Made by a program: the position numbers and the translations under genes. Under the pieces are notes generated by a model. It ran no database searches, had not been told where the DNA came from, and was given only the letters and a program-made list of their open reading frames with translations. From Dicyema japonicum (taxonomy: Eukaryota; Dicyemida; Rhombozoa; Dicyemidae), in NCBI GenBank assembly GCA_011109175.1, contig RDEW01000023.1, positions 62,001 through 126,000 of the forward strand: a stretch of DNA of 64,000 bases, in the 5' to 3' direction. Of this stretch, positions 21,610-34,198 are shown piece after piece. Positions within the stretch are counted from its first letter, which is position 1; each line of letters begins with the position of its first letter.

Positions 21610-24400
21610 TTATTACCCCAGGATTACTGGGTCAAAGAGAAAGAATAAAAGTTCTCATCTAACTAAGTGATCCCAGACCGACAAAGAAGAGGACGAATCC
21701 GGCGGGGTCGAGAATTCTGAACAGCTCTTCTCATTGGACATGGCATCGGCTCAAAATTTCTGTATGATTGTAGATATTTCGATGGTGTATGGAATAGAGG
21801 GCAGCTCGGTAGCCTCCTTTAATAGTTTCCGTTGTATTCGATTAATAATTTTTAATGGGCTGGATTTGTGTTCTGGTCCAACTATCCTTATTGCAGTCTC
21901 CTCGAATGTGGATAGTTTCAATGAAGATCGTGAAATCTGCATTGCCCACGAAGGACTTGCATACGTCATCGTGGGTAGGATAAATTGTTGTAAATCGTGG
22001 CAAGGACACCAGTTTGATCTCTAAGTGTTTGAGAGCACTTTTAAAATTCTCATTTTTTTCAGAGCAGAAGTTACTTTGTTTTCAACATGCCGGATAAAGG
22101 TGAGTCCCTGATCAAAGGTTACTCCAGAATCTTCGGTGTTTTGTTAATAGAGATAGCTTCGTTCTTCATAAAGACTTTTGGTTCGATACAGAGCTGTCTT
22201 TGTAGTGGTAAACAGTGTGACAAAGGACTTTGCTGCTGATGTGTCTCTCCGCTTCGAGAGCCATAGTTCCAAGTTGTCGAGCATTTGTTGAGAACTGAGT
22301 CGCTGATTGAATGCTTCTGTCTTGGAAAGAATGATGTATCGTCGCATAGGAGAGGATTAGACAGTTTTCATTACAGGTTTGTGGCATCGTTTATGTAGAG
22401 ATTGAAGAGTTGTGAAGTGGGGAGCCTTGAGGACTCCATTTGGGAAATAGCGAGATTTTGATTTGATGTTGTTGCATAGTACTTGTGCTCGTCTTCCATT
22501 TAGGAAGTTTACAAGCCAAAGTTTCAGGTTCGGATGGATGTTGGTTTCAATATTTTCTTTGTTAGGAGTTTCCTAGGGACTGAGTCGAACGCTTTTGTGA
22601 TGTCCACGGATATAAGTACTGTCCTCTGATGGGTTTGGGGGAGTTAAATCCTTCCGCAATGAATTGTGTGATTGTAAGGTGTGTTGGTCGAATGGTTGTC
22701 CCGGAATCCGTGCTGGGTCGGAGGTATTGAGATTGAGTCTTGTATTTTTTCCAAAACAAGCCTTTCAAGGATCCTTGAGACCGGACTTAGAATAGATATT
22801 GGGCGATAGGAAGATGGTTCATCTATTGGTTTGTTGGGTTTTCGGATAGGTCTGATTAGAGACTTCTTCCATATTTCAGGGATTGTATTTGTGTTAATGG
22901 ATAGGTTGAATATATAGGCTAATAGTTCCAGGGCTCGATGGCCTAGGTGCTTCAGTTCACATGTGGTTATGTTGTCTGGTCCTTTGGCCTCTGAGTTGTT
23001 GGCCTTGGATATGGCTCTGCGAACATCCTGACTAGTAAATAGGATCCAGTCATCGGAGCGTTTCGGTTCAATCTTTTTCAGGAATACTTGGTGTTCTTTT
23101 GAAAACTTCTTGTAGGATATAGACGTGTAATATTTTATCAGAGTGTCTGGTTTTATGTAGACTTCGACTTTTCTCTCTGGGGAGGATCTTTTGATGTTCT
23201 TGCTTCACTTCCACAGTGTTTACTTGGGGATTTTTTGTAGAGAGCTTTCGATAGTTTAGTCTATCTATTTGCATTTTCTTCCTTTATGTTGTTGTCGATC
23301 TCTCTGTTCAATTGTCGAATTTTCCTGATGTTCTCATCTGTTTGCGATTTTACCATCTTTAGATTATTTCGTTTTCTGATCTGATGTTTCGTCGTTGTGT
23401 TAAGACGCTTTGATAACGTTGGTTGTCTGCCCATAGGAATTTACTTTTTTTTGCATCGTTTATAATGGAGTTGAACCATTTCACTAATTATTTGCCGGAG
23501 GGAAAAGTGAGTAAATTTAAAATTCCAATACAGTTATCAACGTAATCCTTGAATCCTCTCCAATTCGCAAGGCTGTAGTTAGTTATCTTGGGATATTGTC
23601 CTTTTATCCGTGACCTCGTTTTGACCTTCAAAAATATTGGTTGTGGTCACTCCTGGTGTCATACTTCACTGACCAGTCAATAAGGGGCCAAGGACGGTGA
23701 TGACAGTGAGATGTCGATAGAAGAAGGTTTATCGTTACTGTGTTCTTGTATGGGAAGCAGGATCGTTGAGTATACATAGGCTGTGGAGGTCCTCAATTAT
23801 CATCTTCCCCTTTTTGTGGGTGAAGTCACCACAGATAATCACATCTTCCAGTGATGTGAGAGGAGTCAATCTGGGAGCACTGGAAGCAGGAACTCACGGT
23901 GGGAGATATGCGTTGATCAATATTATTGATAGTCTTGGGAATTGTACTTTGGTAACCACAAGTTCAAGATTTCCAAATCCTTTAAACATACTGTAGACAC
24001 TGTTAGTTATATCCTCAAACGGAATGCCGTTGCGAATTACTGTGAGAAGACCCCCACCAAGTTTGCCAATTCTGTCACGGCGAATTACTGTGAATCCCGG
24101 AAATACTGATGTTGAATTCTTCGAGAAAAGTTTAGACTCTTGGATTGATGTGATGTTCTTTCACAAATGTCCGAAGTTCGAGTATCTTGTTCTTGATTCC
24201 ATTTATGTTGAGTTGGACTATTCTGGCTGGTCCAGGGTTTGCCTCAACGTCTCCGCAGCGTCGCAGGCCTTCCTTATTGGTCACCCGTGAAGATAGGAGA
24301 AAGTTTGGTTCTTTTCTTCCAAATGCCACCTCGTTGTCGCCGAGCCACATGACATTTCTCAAGATGAATCGAAAATTTGTAGAAAATTTGAGTCATACGT
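21610..24400 (-). mobile_element. non-LTR retrotransposon (Jockey/CR1-like group) with 2A-like motif, decayed
   Basis: Read on the minus strand from about 24400. A short leader contains the 2A-like motif and is followed directly by the start of an apurinic-type endonuclease (RIVQLNINGIKNKILELRTF). Downstream are degraded reverse transcriptase blocks (AISKAN..AKGPDN near 23000, VDITKAFDSVP near 22600, MPQTCNENCLILSYA near 22380) and a C-terminal part with MTYASPSWAM. The element ends at about 21615 with the hairpin CCCAGTAATCCTGGG and TAATAATAAT. Multiple frameshifts and stops make it inactive. Related copies: 24420-25870 and 62690-63620. Confidence 0.8.
24228..24254 (-). other. 2A-like ribosome-skipping motif in retrotransposon ORF
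   Basis: Encodes GDVEANPGP, matching the D(V/I)ExNPGP consensus of 2A peptides. It lies about 33-45 residues from the presumed N-terminus, immediately before the endonuclease domain. 2A-like sequences at this position are known in CR1/L2/Rex-type and trypanosome retrotransposons, where they release the leader from the enzyme. Activity here is inferred from the consensus only. Confidence 0.75.
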
Positions 24401-24419
24401 TCAGCGACGATCAATCGAG

Positions 24420-25870
24420 AATCCTAAGGACGAGTCAGGGAGTTAAAGAACAGATAATACTTAAAATTCGAATAGATGGACGAGACTATCGAAGGTTCTC
24501 TTAGGAACTCCACTATGCAAAGAGTATGGAAGTGGATCAAGAAGAGAAAAGGCGGGTCTATATCCAACCCGACAGCCTCATAAAATATCATACTTATTTC
24601 TCCTACAAGGAGTTTTCTAAAGAACACCAAGTATTCCTGAAAAAGATTGAACCGAAACGCTCCAATTACTGGATCCTCTTTACTAGCTAGAATGTCCACA
24701 GAGCCATATCTAAGGCAAAACTCAGAGGCCAAAGGACCAGACAACATAACCGCATGTGAACTGAATCTTCAACCTATCCATCAACATGAACACACTATTG
24801 AAATATGAAAGAAGTCTATAATCAAACCTATTCGAAAACCTAACCAATGAACCATCATCCTATCGCCCAATCTATTTTGAGTCAGATCTCAAGGATCTTC
24901 GAAAGGCTTGTTCTGGAAAAAGTACAGGATTCAATCTCAATACCTTCGACCCAGCACGGATTCTGGGTAACCATTTGTAACCCTCACACAATTTATTGCA
25001 TGAGAATTTAACTCCCCCAAACTCCATCAGAAGGCAGTACTTATATCTGTGGACATCACAAAAGCGTTCGACTCAGTCACTAGAAAACTCCTTACAAAGA
25101 AAATATTTGAAACCAACATCCATCCGAACTTGAAACTTTGACTTGGAAACTTCTTAAATGGAAGACGAGCACAAGTACTCTACAACAACATCAAATCAAG
25201 ATCTCGCTACCTTCCAAATGGAGTCCCTCAAGGCTCCCCACTGTCACAACTGTTCATCTCTATATTTACTACATGCCACAAACCTGTAATGAAAACTGCC
25301 TAATCCTCTCCTATGCAGACGACATCATTCTTACCTTCAAGGACAGAAGCATTCAATCACCGACTCAGTTCGCTCTACAAATGCTTGACAAGCTGGAACT
25401 ATGGCTCTCGAAGCGGAGACACATCAACAACAAAGTTTTCTGTCACGCTGTTTACCACTTACAAAAGACAGCTCTATGAACCAAAAATCTTTATGAATAA
25501 CGAAGCTATTCTTATTAACAAAACATCGAAAATTCTTGGAGTCACCTTTGATTTGGGACTCACCTTTATCCGAATGTGAGAACTTCTGCTCTGAAAAAAT
25601 GAGAATTTAAAAGTGCTCTCAAAAACACTTAAATACCAAACTGGGATCCTTGCCACTGTTTACTTTTGTGAGGCCTTGTCTTTGGAGCCAATGGAACTAA
25701 AGAGAAGAGTTCACAAGTATCAATCCTTAACTCCATAATATTTAATATCTATATAATCGACTTTCCACTACCAAACTCACAAGACAAAAGAGGGATATAC
25801 TTATCAGACAACTATGGTGCAACAGTTCACCACCTCAACCAATTAAACAATGGCAGGTCTTAAAAAATTC
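24420..25870 (+). mobile_element. inverted, decayed copy of the 2A-type non-LTR retrotransposon
   Basis: Plus-strand homologue of the preceding element. Matching landmarks include KKIEPKRSNYWILFTS near 24640, the AKGPDN block near 24730, and MPQTCNENCLILSYADDI (YADD catalytic motif) at 25274. NKTSKILGVTFDLGLTFIRM follows near 25520. Frameshifts and stops interrupt it. Its 5' side meets the 5' side of the minus-strand copy near 24400, so the two copies are head to head. The 3' tail could not be placed with confidence. Confidence 0.7.
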
Positions 25871-26112
25871 AACATCATTTCATTCATTTCAGAGAATGTT
25901 TAAATGTAATATTTATGTTTTTTATTTTGTAAAAGCTTCAAAATGAAGATTTTAAAATGAAATTTACAAGTTATGAGAAAAATCATAATTGTGGAAATCT
26001 CTGAATGCTTGTACCAATTTGGAATATATGGACATTCTTTATAGTGATCCCTGATTTAAGGATTGTTGTTGTAGCTGTCGAAAGGATAGTTTTCTTCTGA
26101 AAAGAGGGGACC

Positions 26113-26237
26113 AAAAGGACCGGGGTAATAAGCTTCCGCTCTTGGCTGTGACGTTTTTTCACTCAAAAGGACCGGGGTAATAAGCTTCCGCTCTTGGCTG
26201 TGACGTTTTTTCACTCAAAAGGACCGGGGTAATAAGT
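26113..26237 (+). repeat. 52-bp direct tandem repeat (two units plus part of a third)
   Basis: Units begin at 26113, 26165 and 26217 with aaaaggaccggggtaataag. The first two are identical by eye and the third diverges after about 20 bases. The repeats lie about 130 bp upstream of a 2A-like leader and could be 5'-UTR monomers of a retrotransposon. Each unit carries CCGGGGTAATAA, the signature that ends several repeats elsewhere in the window. Confidence 0.8.
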
Positions 26238-26640
26238 TTATCTACACGTCATGTGCTTCTCCTTCAGGTTGTGACGTTTGGAGATTTCACTAATGATTAT
26301 CCAATGATGATGAACCAGAGTTGTCTACCATAAACTCTCACAATCCTCTTTATCAAATCTGATGATATTAAAGTAAATCCTGGCCCATCCTCTTTTATGC
26401 TAACCAAATACTTTCATTGGTCGGGAGCATATCAAGGACACCTAATAACCCACCATATCACGAAAATGGTGAAAAGTATTTAAGATGTGAGAAAAACACT
26501 GTCTATCTAAATTACAATCTCAATGAGAACATGGAAATAAGTCCTCGAGTTATTAAATCGGAAAACAATAAATATATTGTTTTCAGATTAATCAATCTGA
26601 TGGTGAATATGAACATGGATATTTTCACAAGATAGATGGA
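26238..26640 (+). pseudogene. 5' remnant of a non-LTR retrotransposon with 2A-like leader
   Basis: Frame containing LTILFIKSDDIKVNPGPSS: a hydrophobic run then a 2A-like end at 26361-26387, in which the usual Glu is Lys. This hydrophobic-plus-NPGP layout is common in the leaders of CR1/L2-like elements. After it the frame continues for about 30 codons and stops. No endonuclease is recognisable. Probably a truncated copy. Confidence 0.55.
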
Positions 26641-28049
26641 GGTGTTCGTTCCATCGCTGTTTGAAATATTTTCAGAACTTTATGGCTTAAAATTTTTGAA
26701 AAACTCGTATGCGTCCACTTTAGCGAAGCGATGTATCCTACTCAACTGGCAGTTGATGTTCTTCAGGGTTCGACGTAACCAACGTCTTTAACTCTCTAAA
26801 AAGAGGTCGAATAGACGCTCCGGAGATTAGTATGAAATCAAGAAATCATCAATAAATTTAGAGTAGACGAAGCCAATGAATGATCACGGTATCTCTCCTT
26901 ATTTTAGTTCAGGGATGAAGCCATTGGTGATCCCAATGTCTCTCAGTAGATCCTCATAGACAGGGAAGGTGTAGAATTCGTCAATCTCCTATTTTAAGTA
27001 AATAATTAAGTGCATAGCTTCTCAGCACATGTAGTCAAACGATTAAAATCCAGAAATCTGCTTAAGCGGTTTAACAGATCTTCTAAACATCCAGCAATTG
27101 AATATAAAGATCTTTGGAAGCAATATTTTTTATGGATTCAAGGAGCAAATGAGTCAAGATAGGTTGAACAAGATCGTCGACAAATAGATCCTTGTGGGAT
27201 TCCGTTTTGTAGAAATTTAATGATAGACCTATTTTTCTGATAAACTTAATAATATCTTAGGTTCGGTTAGATATCAAAGATTTTACTTATTAATATCTTT
27301 CTTTAGACTAAAACACCTTTTTATGTTAATAAAGCATACTATGGAGTTATGATGCCTAGGTCATCACTGATGACTCATCAGATATGAATTTTGATAACCA
27401 AGTGAGGTGACTTGTATTGGAGAAACCCTTCTTGAATCCGTCCTGGAAGGATATTGCTGGCAAGTACTGTTGAATGAGTTTTAGAAAAAGTGATATAAAT
27501 CTGTGTGATGAATGAGATCCTCTGGTCTTTCAGGCATTAGGATTGGTCATACATCTCTGCAATTTCCAGACGGTTGGAATAAAGCTCTGGTTAATGAATA
27601 TATTAAAATTTGAGTTATTATTCTTATCGCATAATGGACTATTGTGTGGAAACAACACATGTTTCATCCAGTTTGGGTTTATGGGAACAATGGTGACCCA
27701 ATGGTTTTCTGTATCATGCTGTTTGTGAAGTATTTCATAATTTAGTGGAGATTATTTCGGTCTTCTAATCTGTCACATGTCAGCAGCTTATTATTTCATT
27801 TAAGAGTCTTCCACGTCAGTGAGAGAACACCTTATTATTCAGGGAGGTCTTAAGTCTTTACAATCATCTTCCGCTTCTTACAGACTTTTTTAGTATCTCA
27901 TGTTCCAGAGCTCGGTTGTTCTTCCCTGATTATTGACTTGGTAAACTTTGTCTATGATCAGAGTAGTCCGAGCTTCGAGGAGTACGTTAGTTCTTATTAA
28001 CTTTAGTCTACCAAACTAAATAAATTTGTTATAAAGTAAATTAATTAGT
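26641..28049. other. decayed retroelement DNA, mostly unassigned
   Basis: No intact gene. On the minus strand between about 27250 and 27700 there are weak reverse-transcriptase-like blocks (NIFINQSFIPTVWKLQR, then FQDGFKKGFSNT), resembling the fingers region of Jockey-type enzymes, with many stops. The rest is AT-rich with nothing I can support. Confidence 0.4.
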
Positions 28050-29612
28050 TTAAAGAGGCATGGATGTCTTTTTATCCGAATTTTGAACCGCCCATGGTTG
28101 AATTGTGCCTTTGCAGCAAAAGTGGAACGAAGCCCATCCGATAATGTTGACTACTAGAGCTAAAGTATAGACGTATTGCCATTCACGTGGTTTGTGCTAA
28201 CATAATAAAACAATTTACAGTATCTGAAACAAAAATGAATGCAGTTTCAGTAGATATGAGTCCTGAAAAAGCTCCTAATGTGTTGATGATCCCCGAAATA
28301 ATGCCAAAGTATTGTGGGGCCACATCCCCAATATTAGGGATAGTCGCTGCAATGAAAATCCCAGAAGTGAAACAGGAAAGTAGAACGAGTACAATCCCAT
28401 AACCGAACTTTTCAGGGGGAACAATGGTAGACAGTAATAGGAATACTGCAGTGGGAATCATACCCGTCTTAGTTTAAAAATTATTACCGATTCCGTTAAA
28501 GAACTTTTTAATTTTGAGTTTGTCCGTTTTGAATTTGGCGTGGACAATATCTCCGATTATACTACAGGTTGTTCCTCCCATCCACGTTAGAAGGGGGGTC
28601 AAAAATGTGATGTAAACTTGCTGTCCTTCAATTTACACGGAAATACATCTTTGACTTGGACATAATATATATCCGCAATGTATGAGGGAATAATTGTGGC
28701 CATCAAAAACAAATTCCATGCCGCGGATAGCTGGGAACCAAAAATAGCGAGAAATGCTTTCGACGTAAACATAGCTTTCCAGGGAACAGTCTAAAGTTTA
28801 TTTTATGATTACTTTGAGATCAGTCACCTGCTTCCTTTCGATTCTCTCTTTTAACAATTGTTTTTCCTCATCTTTGATAAACCTGTTTTTTTGAGGATCA
28901 TCGCTCATCAAAATTTGCCAAAAAATTAGCCAAATGAATCCAAATATTCCTTAAATAATCTCAATGATAAACCAAATAAGTAAAATGACACCTTCCATAA
29001 ACTCTGAAGGTATGCCAGTCCAGATGAGATTATTAACGCGACAATTGTTCCAAAGTAGGTCCCTTAAAGATAATTGATCACTAAACCTGGAAATATTAAC
29101 CCAATGGCAGACGTGCGAGTATCAGGAGTATACCAATTTGCCATGATCACTGAAAAACAGGGGAAGAATACTCCCTTCTGTCAAAAAAGACTCTACCTGT
29201 GCAACACCGCTTATCACTCTCAGGACAACGACATAATATGGAGATGCCTCGAAACAAATTGGAGTTAAAACCGTCAAAATTGAAGATAGTAAAATAGATA
29301 TTGCAAGAGTAATCTTTGCTCCATACCTTTCTGCGGACATTCCACCAAGTATCTGAGTGAAACAATATCCTGCATAGAAGGACATCAATACCACTGATTT
29401 TTGAGACCGAGTCCAATAAAATAACTACTAATAACTATCTTATTTCTACCCTTGGTTCATTCTTGTTGATTGAGACAATCTGGGCGACTACAACATTTAT
29501 GGTCTGTCTCTGCATGTATGTGATTGCGAGACAGAAGAATGTAGCAACTCCTACCATTACTCGTCCTCTCACTGATACTGCTTCTAAAATGATTATTTTA
29601 ATTACTTTCCAT
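28050..29612 (-). CDS. SLC17-family transporter (sialin / vesicular anion transporter-like MFS)
   Basis: Major facilitator protein of the SLC17 group, which moves organic anions or phosphate across plasma, lysosomal or vesicular membranes. A two-codon first exon at ATG 29612 joins, through a 22-nt intron, to VRGRVMVGVATFFCLAITYM and QRQTINVVVAQIV (TM1). Later blocks are FYAGYCFTQILGGMSAERYG (the family's loop with GG and the R/K-x-G signature), VVVLRVISGVAQ, MANWYTPDTRTSAIG, PQYFGIISGIINTLGAFSG, and the C-terminal REWQYVYTLALVVNIIGWAS and GTIQPWA, ending at TAA 28050-28052. A 22-nt intron precedes HKPREW. The substrate cannot be told from sequence. Some central exons (28500-29100) were not individually resolved. 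Confidence 0.88.
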
Positions 29613-32151
29613 TTAATTACCTTTGCATTATCTACTATTTATAGCAGTCTTAATTGTTTACAACACGCCCAAATAAACACATTTTCCACATTTCCACCAT
29701 AACCAGGAATAACGGACACAACCGTCGACAGGACTCGAATCAGAATTTTAAGTTTTGAAGGAAAATTGAAAATGTTAATGATTATTGTTGGACTATAAAT
29801 ATCTGAATGAAGAATTATGTGGTTTGTTCAAAATAAATGGAAATCATAAAATAAACACTAAACGACATGGATATCATAAATTATTCAAATTTAATTCAAT
29901 TTAACCAAGTTTGATCACTAATCACGGATTTTCAATAAATAAAATTATTCCAAAGACAAAGGGTAAAAACAAACTAACAAAGTCCTTCATTCTGACGCGT
30001 TCTAGTGATTCCAGAACTCGTCTCTAGGTAACGAAATTGTCTCCCATGGAATAATAGTTGAATCATTTTGAACACCAGCTAGGCATTGGGCGTCTCCTTA
30101 GTAAGGTGGATACAATGACACCATCAGGGGGAAGGAAGATAAATTTTTAACCAATCGACCACACCACATGGCTCCACGTGGATGAAATAAATTGATAAAT
30201 TGTTTACGTGGTTTAAAAAATAAAAATTATTATTGTTTATTGCTAGATTATTCAGAATTTTCATATTTGAAGGAATTCCAAGTTCACTCATTGTTCTCTA
30301 CATTGTAAAATAATTTCCAGTCCTCTTGGATCTGTAGGAATCTAAAATAATAATTTTCCTCGACAAACTCTATAGTAATGTATTTATCATACTTGTCTAT
30401 TCTACATGAGAGAAACCAGTAGAAAGGATAGTAGGAAGTACTCCACAAGCACAATAAATTTAGTTTGTAATCATAAAATGATAACTGAAATATTTATGTG
30501 GTTTGATAGTTATCTATTGTATAATAATGATAATGGACTGGACACAGGGATCACTTAATTAGGGTTAATAAAATTAAAAAATAATTCAATTTTGGTGTAC
30601 TCATTTGAACTTAAAGAATAAAAATTACTATGAAGCATTTTTTCATATTAAACTGTTTTTTCAATTATTGTTCTACGCAATCAGAAAAACATGAATTTTC
30701 GATCCTATCATAGTTGAGGTTTTTTAACATTGAATACATGGAAAATGAAACATTAATGTAAATTTTTTAGAAGATTCAGAAAATAGTGAACAAGAATGTA
30801 AAAAATAAGACCTTTAGACAAAATGAATATTACAGTTAGATTAATTGTAATAGAGGGAACTCTCAGCTAATGTTGAGAATGAGATTACTCTATAATTCCT
30901 TTAATAAGAAAGTACAAAACAAGTAAAGCAAAGAAAAAGTTAGGAATTAAATATTATTTTAATAAACTTAAATACGATTTTGTTCATATAAGGCATTTTT
31001 ATAAAAATTCTTTGTTCATTGTTCTTCTAAATTATTGATTTTAGTTTTTAAGATTAGCCACAAAATTCTAAAAAACCAAAAATGGCCGATTTTTGAGAGT
31101 CGACTGTATAATAAAAATATTGGTAAGCGACTTGTGACACCCAAAGTTTATCAAATGTAGAATAATGGACCACCTACATAAAAGTTGATAGGGGATTCTT
31201 AATGTTTTTGTTTATCTCCAAATGGAAGAATACAAACCCTTATTTTTTGAATGACTTGTTCTGCTTTCGTTTGTCAGCACTGAAGACAGAGTTAATTTAT
31301 AAAATAGTAATGACTTTTCAGAAATCTTCGACTGAGTGGTTAGAATGGACTATTCTGAGTCATAATAAAAGTGGTAGTAATTGAGAGAGTGCTATTTGTA
31401 GAGTGAGGGATTGTAGAGGTATAGTGATTTCAAAATCGAGTGAGACAAAATGAGATCTAATCAAAGTTGTATATCTAAGTACATTGGCATACTCTATTTG
31501 GTAGATTCTCCCCCTGAGAGTTGTTAACACCGCGGTTGTATTCTCTTTGAAACTACGCATTTCTAGTATTTAATAGAATATAACTTGAGAATTATGATTG
31601 AAATCGCTTTTCTATATAAGACACATCTGCGTCCTATTTAATAGCCTGACTGAGGAAGAGAACAAACTTGTCAGGCCAGTCAGGGAGATATTCAAATCAG
31701 GATGTGTAACTTCCTAGACCAGCAAATGGATGGTTAACAAGAAAAGGGGGTACCGGAATGAACAGTCCAGGCCAACTGGAGGACTGGAGTACCAATTCCG
31801 TAACCTATTGTTTAATTAATTTTTCATTAATTTTTCTACAATTTAGTGAGGGCGGGTTACTTAACTAATTAAATTAATTATACAAGAACAGAAGAACAAA
31901 AGACATTTTTATTTAAAGAATCACCGAAAAAACAAATGAGAGTAGGGGCTGTCAGGTGATTCCGTCCTCCTTGAAAAGTTGCCTCATTTTTTTCGGTGTT
32001 TTTCCCGAGTGCCGACACACTTCCGGTGTGGACGAATGCCTTTTTGGAGGTTTAGAGGTTTTAGGAAATACAATGATAAAAAATTGCCTTAAACGAAAGA
32101 GGTATCAAGGGTGTTTCAGTGATTTCTTCCATATTTGATTTAAGTTTAATG
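29613..32151. other. long AT-rich intergenic region
   Basis: Apart from the family C repeat at 29935-30190 I find no gene. 31640-31800 is locally GC-richer and may be an unidentified repeat. Short frames at 31202-31560 and 31956-32138 show no features. Confidence 0.4.
29935..30190 (-). repeat. dispersed repeat family C, inverted relative to 51318-51560
   Basis: Shares blocks with 51318-51560 on the opposite strand: ccaaagacaaagggta, ggcattgggcgtctcctta, ggtggatac and catggctccacgtgg. A partial copy lies at 45420-45500 and a weak one near 54460. The catggcnccacgtgg end is also shared with family B, so B and C may be related. Non-coding and SINE-sized. Confidence 0.7.
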
Positions 32152-32464
32152 AGCCGCGTGGCGCCATGTGGTGCTGCGTGGTTAATTGATTGAAGTTTTC
32201 TACTTGCTTGTCTGTTCCTCCTCTCTCTTCCTATTAGAGTGGCGTCATGTGATCCACTTGTCTAGGTGACGCCTAGTGCCAGGTTGGCACGAAAAGGGAT
32301 CATTTGCTCCTCCCCACTCCACTGGAGGGGTTTCCACAACTGCATGTAATGGACGTCTTACCTTTTATGCTGATTCCGGATGGACTCTGTAGAAGTGGAA
32401 ACTGGATACACTTAATTAGTTGTTTACTTTAACTTCTTTCTCGGTGTATCCGGGGTTAATAAAT
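32152..32464 (+). repeat. dispersed repeat family B, copy 1
   Basis: About 310 bp, matching 39045-39357 in inverted orientation across its length (starts gcgtggcgccatgtggtgc, ends cggtgtatccggggttaata). The 3' end is a CGG-TGTAT-CCG hairpin plus GGGTTAATAA. Partial copy at 55475-55590. Non-coding, SINE-like. Confidence 0.8.
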
Positions 32465-32744
32465 TAAATTAAATTCCATATTAACGGAATATTGCTCTCG
32501 TGTTATTTTCACTATCACTGAAGGTCCCAGGTGCTTCAGTTCGGGAAAAGAGACGACGAGTTATTAATTTTCCTTGGTCACTGAATGCACCCTAAAGTGG
32601 TCGAAAATGTTATGTTGGGGGACTTCCTGAATCCACTATGTTATGACTACAAAATTAAATGAAATTAATTGTAATATAATTTTAGTACCAAATTAATAGG
32701 TTTATTAAATAAATAAAATAAATTAATAGATTAGTAACCAAGTA

Positions 32745-34083
32745 ATGTTTGTACAATATTTGGACTCTACTCAAGTCGATAATATCAAAAAATACAAGGT
32801 GAGTTACAACATATTTGTAGTACAGTGGAGTAGACACCAGTCCTTTCTCAAAATACATTACCCGTCCATTTTGGAGTTGGTTGGTCAGGGTTGGTTTGTT
32901 ATCATATGTTAGACTTACATTCCTGTTTGGTTATCCCCAAATTTGCTCACCATTTCCAGTTTGGGGGTACTTATGTTTGCATACTTTGTTATTGACATGT
33001 ATGACTATAACTTTTGCACGTGCACATACAAATCTGTGTTATTCGTTGCTATTCCTGCATGGGTTTGGATTATCACGTCAATATGTGTATTTTTATCCCA
33101 CACTCTTGGTCTACCTTGTATAAGGACATATAGATGGAACTGACGGAATGCAGGCGAGGAAGCTTGGGATTACCTCCCCAATGGGGGAACTACTTGATCA
33201 TGGATGTGATAGCTTCTCTGCCTATTTAATCTCAGTCTTTATATTTTCCTCTCTCTATTCGTGTGGGCCTGGAGGAATTGGCATTCTTAGGGTTGTTGTT
33301 AATATTGGGAGTATTCTTACCCTATTCTATATCTCACATTGGGAGAAATACATTACAGGAACTCTTTTCCTTCCATGGGGTTACGATCCAATGTTCGTGG
33401 TTGTTATGCCTTACTATTTCAGTTTATTTCTCTTTTTATGCTTTTCATGCCCTTATTACAACCTATTCCTATGTTTACTCCATTCATTTGGGGGTTCTCT
33501 ATTTTGGATACTTTAGAGTTGGTCTACCAGTGTTGTAATGTGTCATTTACGTTTAGTTTGTGTGTGGGGTATCTCAACGCCTGTTTGTATAATGAACATA
33601 TACAAATCGTACTCTGAAGGGACTGGGAAGATGAAACCCTTCTGGAGGCCATTCGACCAGTTTGGGTCATTATCTCCTTTAATATTATATTTTATATTTT
33701 TTTGTCTTTTGAGTCTCCATTCCGTAATCCAAAGTACGTCATATGGCTGTATGGAATTGTATCCTCCAATATTGCTGTCATATTGCTTGTGATTTGTAGT
33801 GTCGTCTGATTGTAGCACAAATGACTGATTCTCAGTCTCCCATATTCAATCTCTTCTTCGTCCCAATCATCTCATTCGTTGGTGTTCTTGTATTATACCA
33901 TTCTCTCTTAGTATCATCACTATTGGTGGAGAACATATTTTTGGTTATGGTCTGGGTTATCTCTATTTTACATGTACATTACTTTGTAAGTGTGGTTTTA
34001 ATTTGCCTGATCCATAGATTTACCAATTATGCCATGTACTCAATATTCAATTTTCAAAGTTCCCAATAATATTATTATTCTAA
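32745..34083 (+). CDS. ethanolaminephosphotransferase (CDP-alcohol phosphatidyltransferase, EPT1/CEPT1-like)
   Basis: Membrane enzyme of the Kennedy pathway, transferring phosphoethanolamine or phosphocholine from the CDP-alcohol to diacylglycerol in the ER. ATG 32745 begins FVQYLDSTQVDNIKKYK. A 22-nt intron then joins YSGVDTSPFSKYITRPFWSW, very close to EPT1 N-termini. TM segments follow (PNLLTISSLGVLMFAYFVI, PAWVWIITSICVFLSHTL). A 25-nt intron leads into the catalytic CDP-alcohol motif: DGMQAR, eight residues, G, three, D, three, D (SPMGELLDHGCD), about 33134-33215, with all Asp residues present. Several hydrophobic exons follow, and then HVHYF with a 32-nt intron to the C-terminus, stop 34081-34083. 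EPT1 in vertebrates has a C-terminal selenocysteine; I see none here. Choline versus ethanolamine preference cannot be decided. Confidence 0.88.
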
Positions 34084-34198
34084 CACAATAAAGTCATCTT
34101 TTTTGTTTTTAAGGACTAATCGTCCAGACCCCGTTGAGATAACATTTGGGAAAACTGATAGTCAAAATAATTAACAAAAATAGAGATTAATAAATAGG

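Noticed and set aside
26113-26237. CRISPR-like direct repeats
   Set aside because: Units are contiguous with no spacers, and the DNA is metazoan.
31202-31560. Two short frames on opposite strands
   Set aside because: No features and no neighbours that would make them exons.
34021-34083. C-terminal selenocysteine in the ethanolaminephosphotransferase
   Set aside because: Vertebrate EPT1 has one, but no in-frame TGA in the expected context or SECIS-like hairpin is visible.
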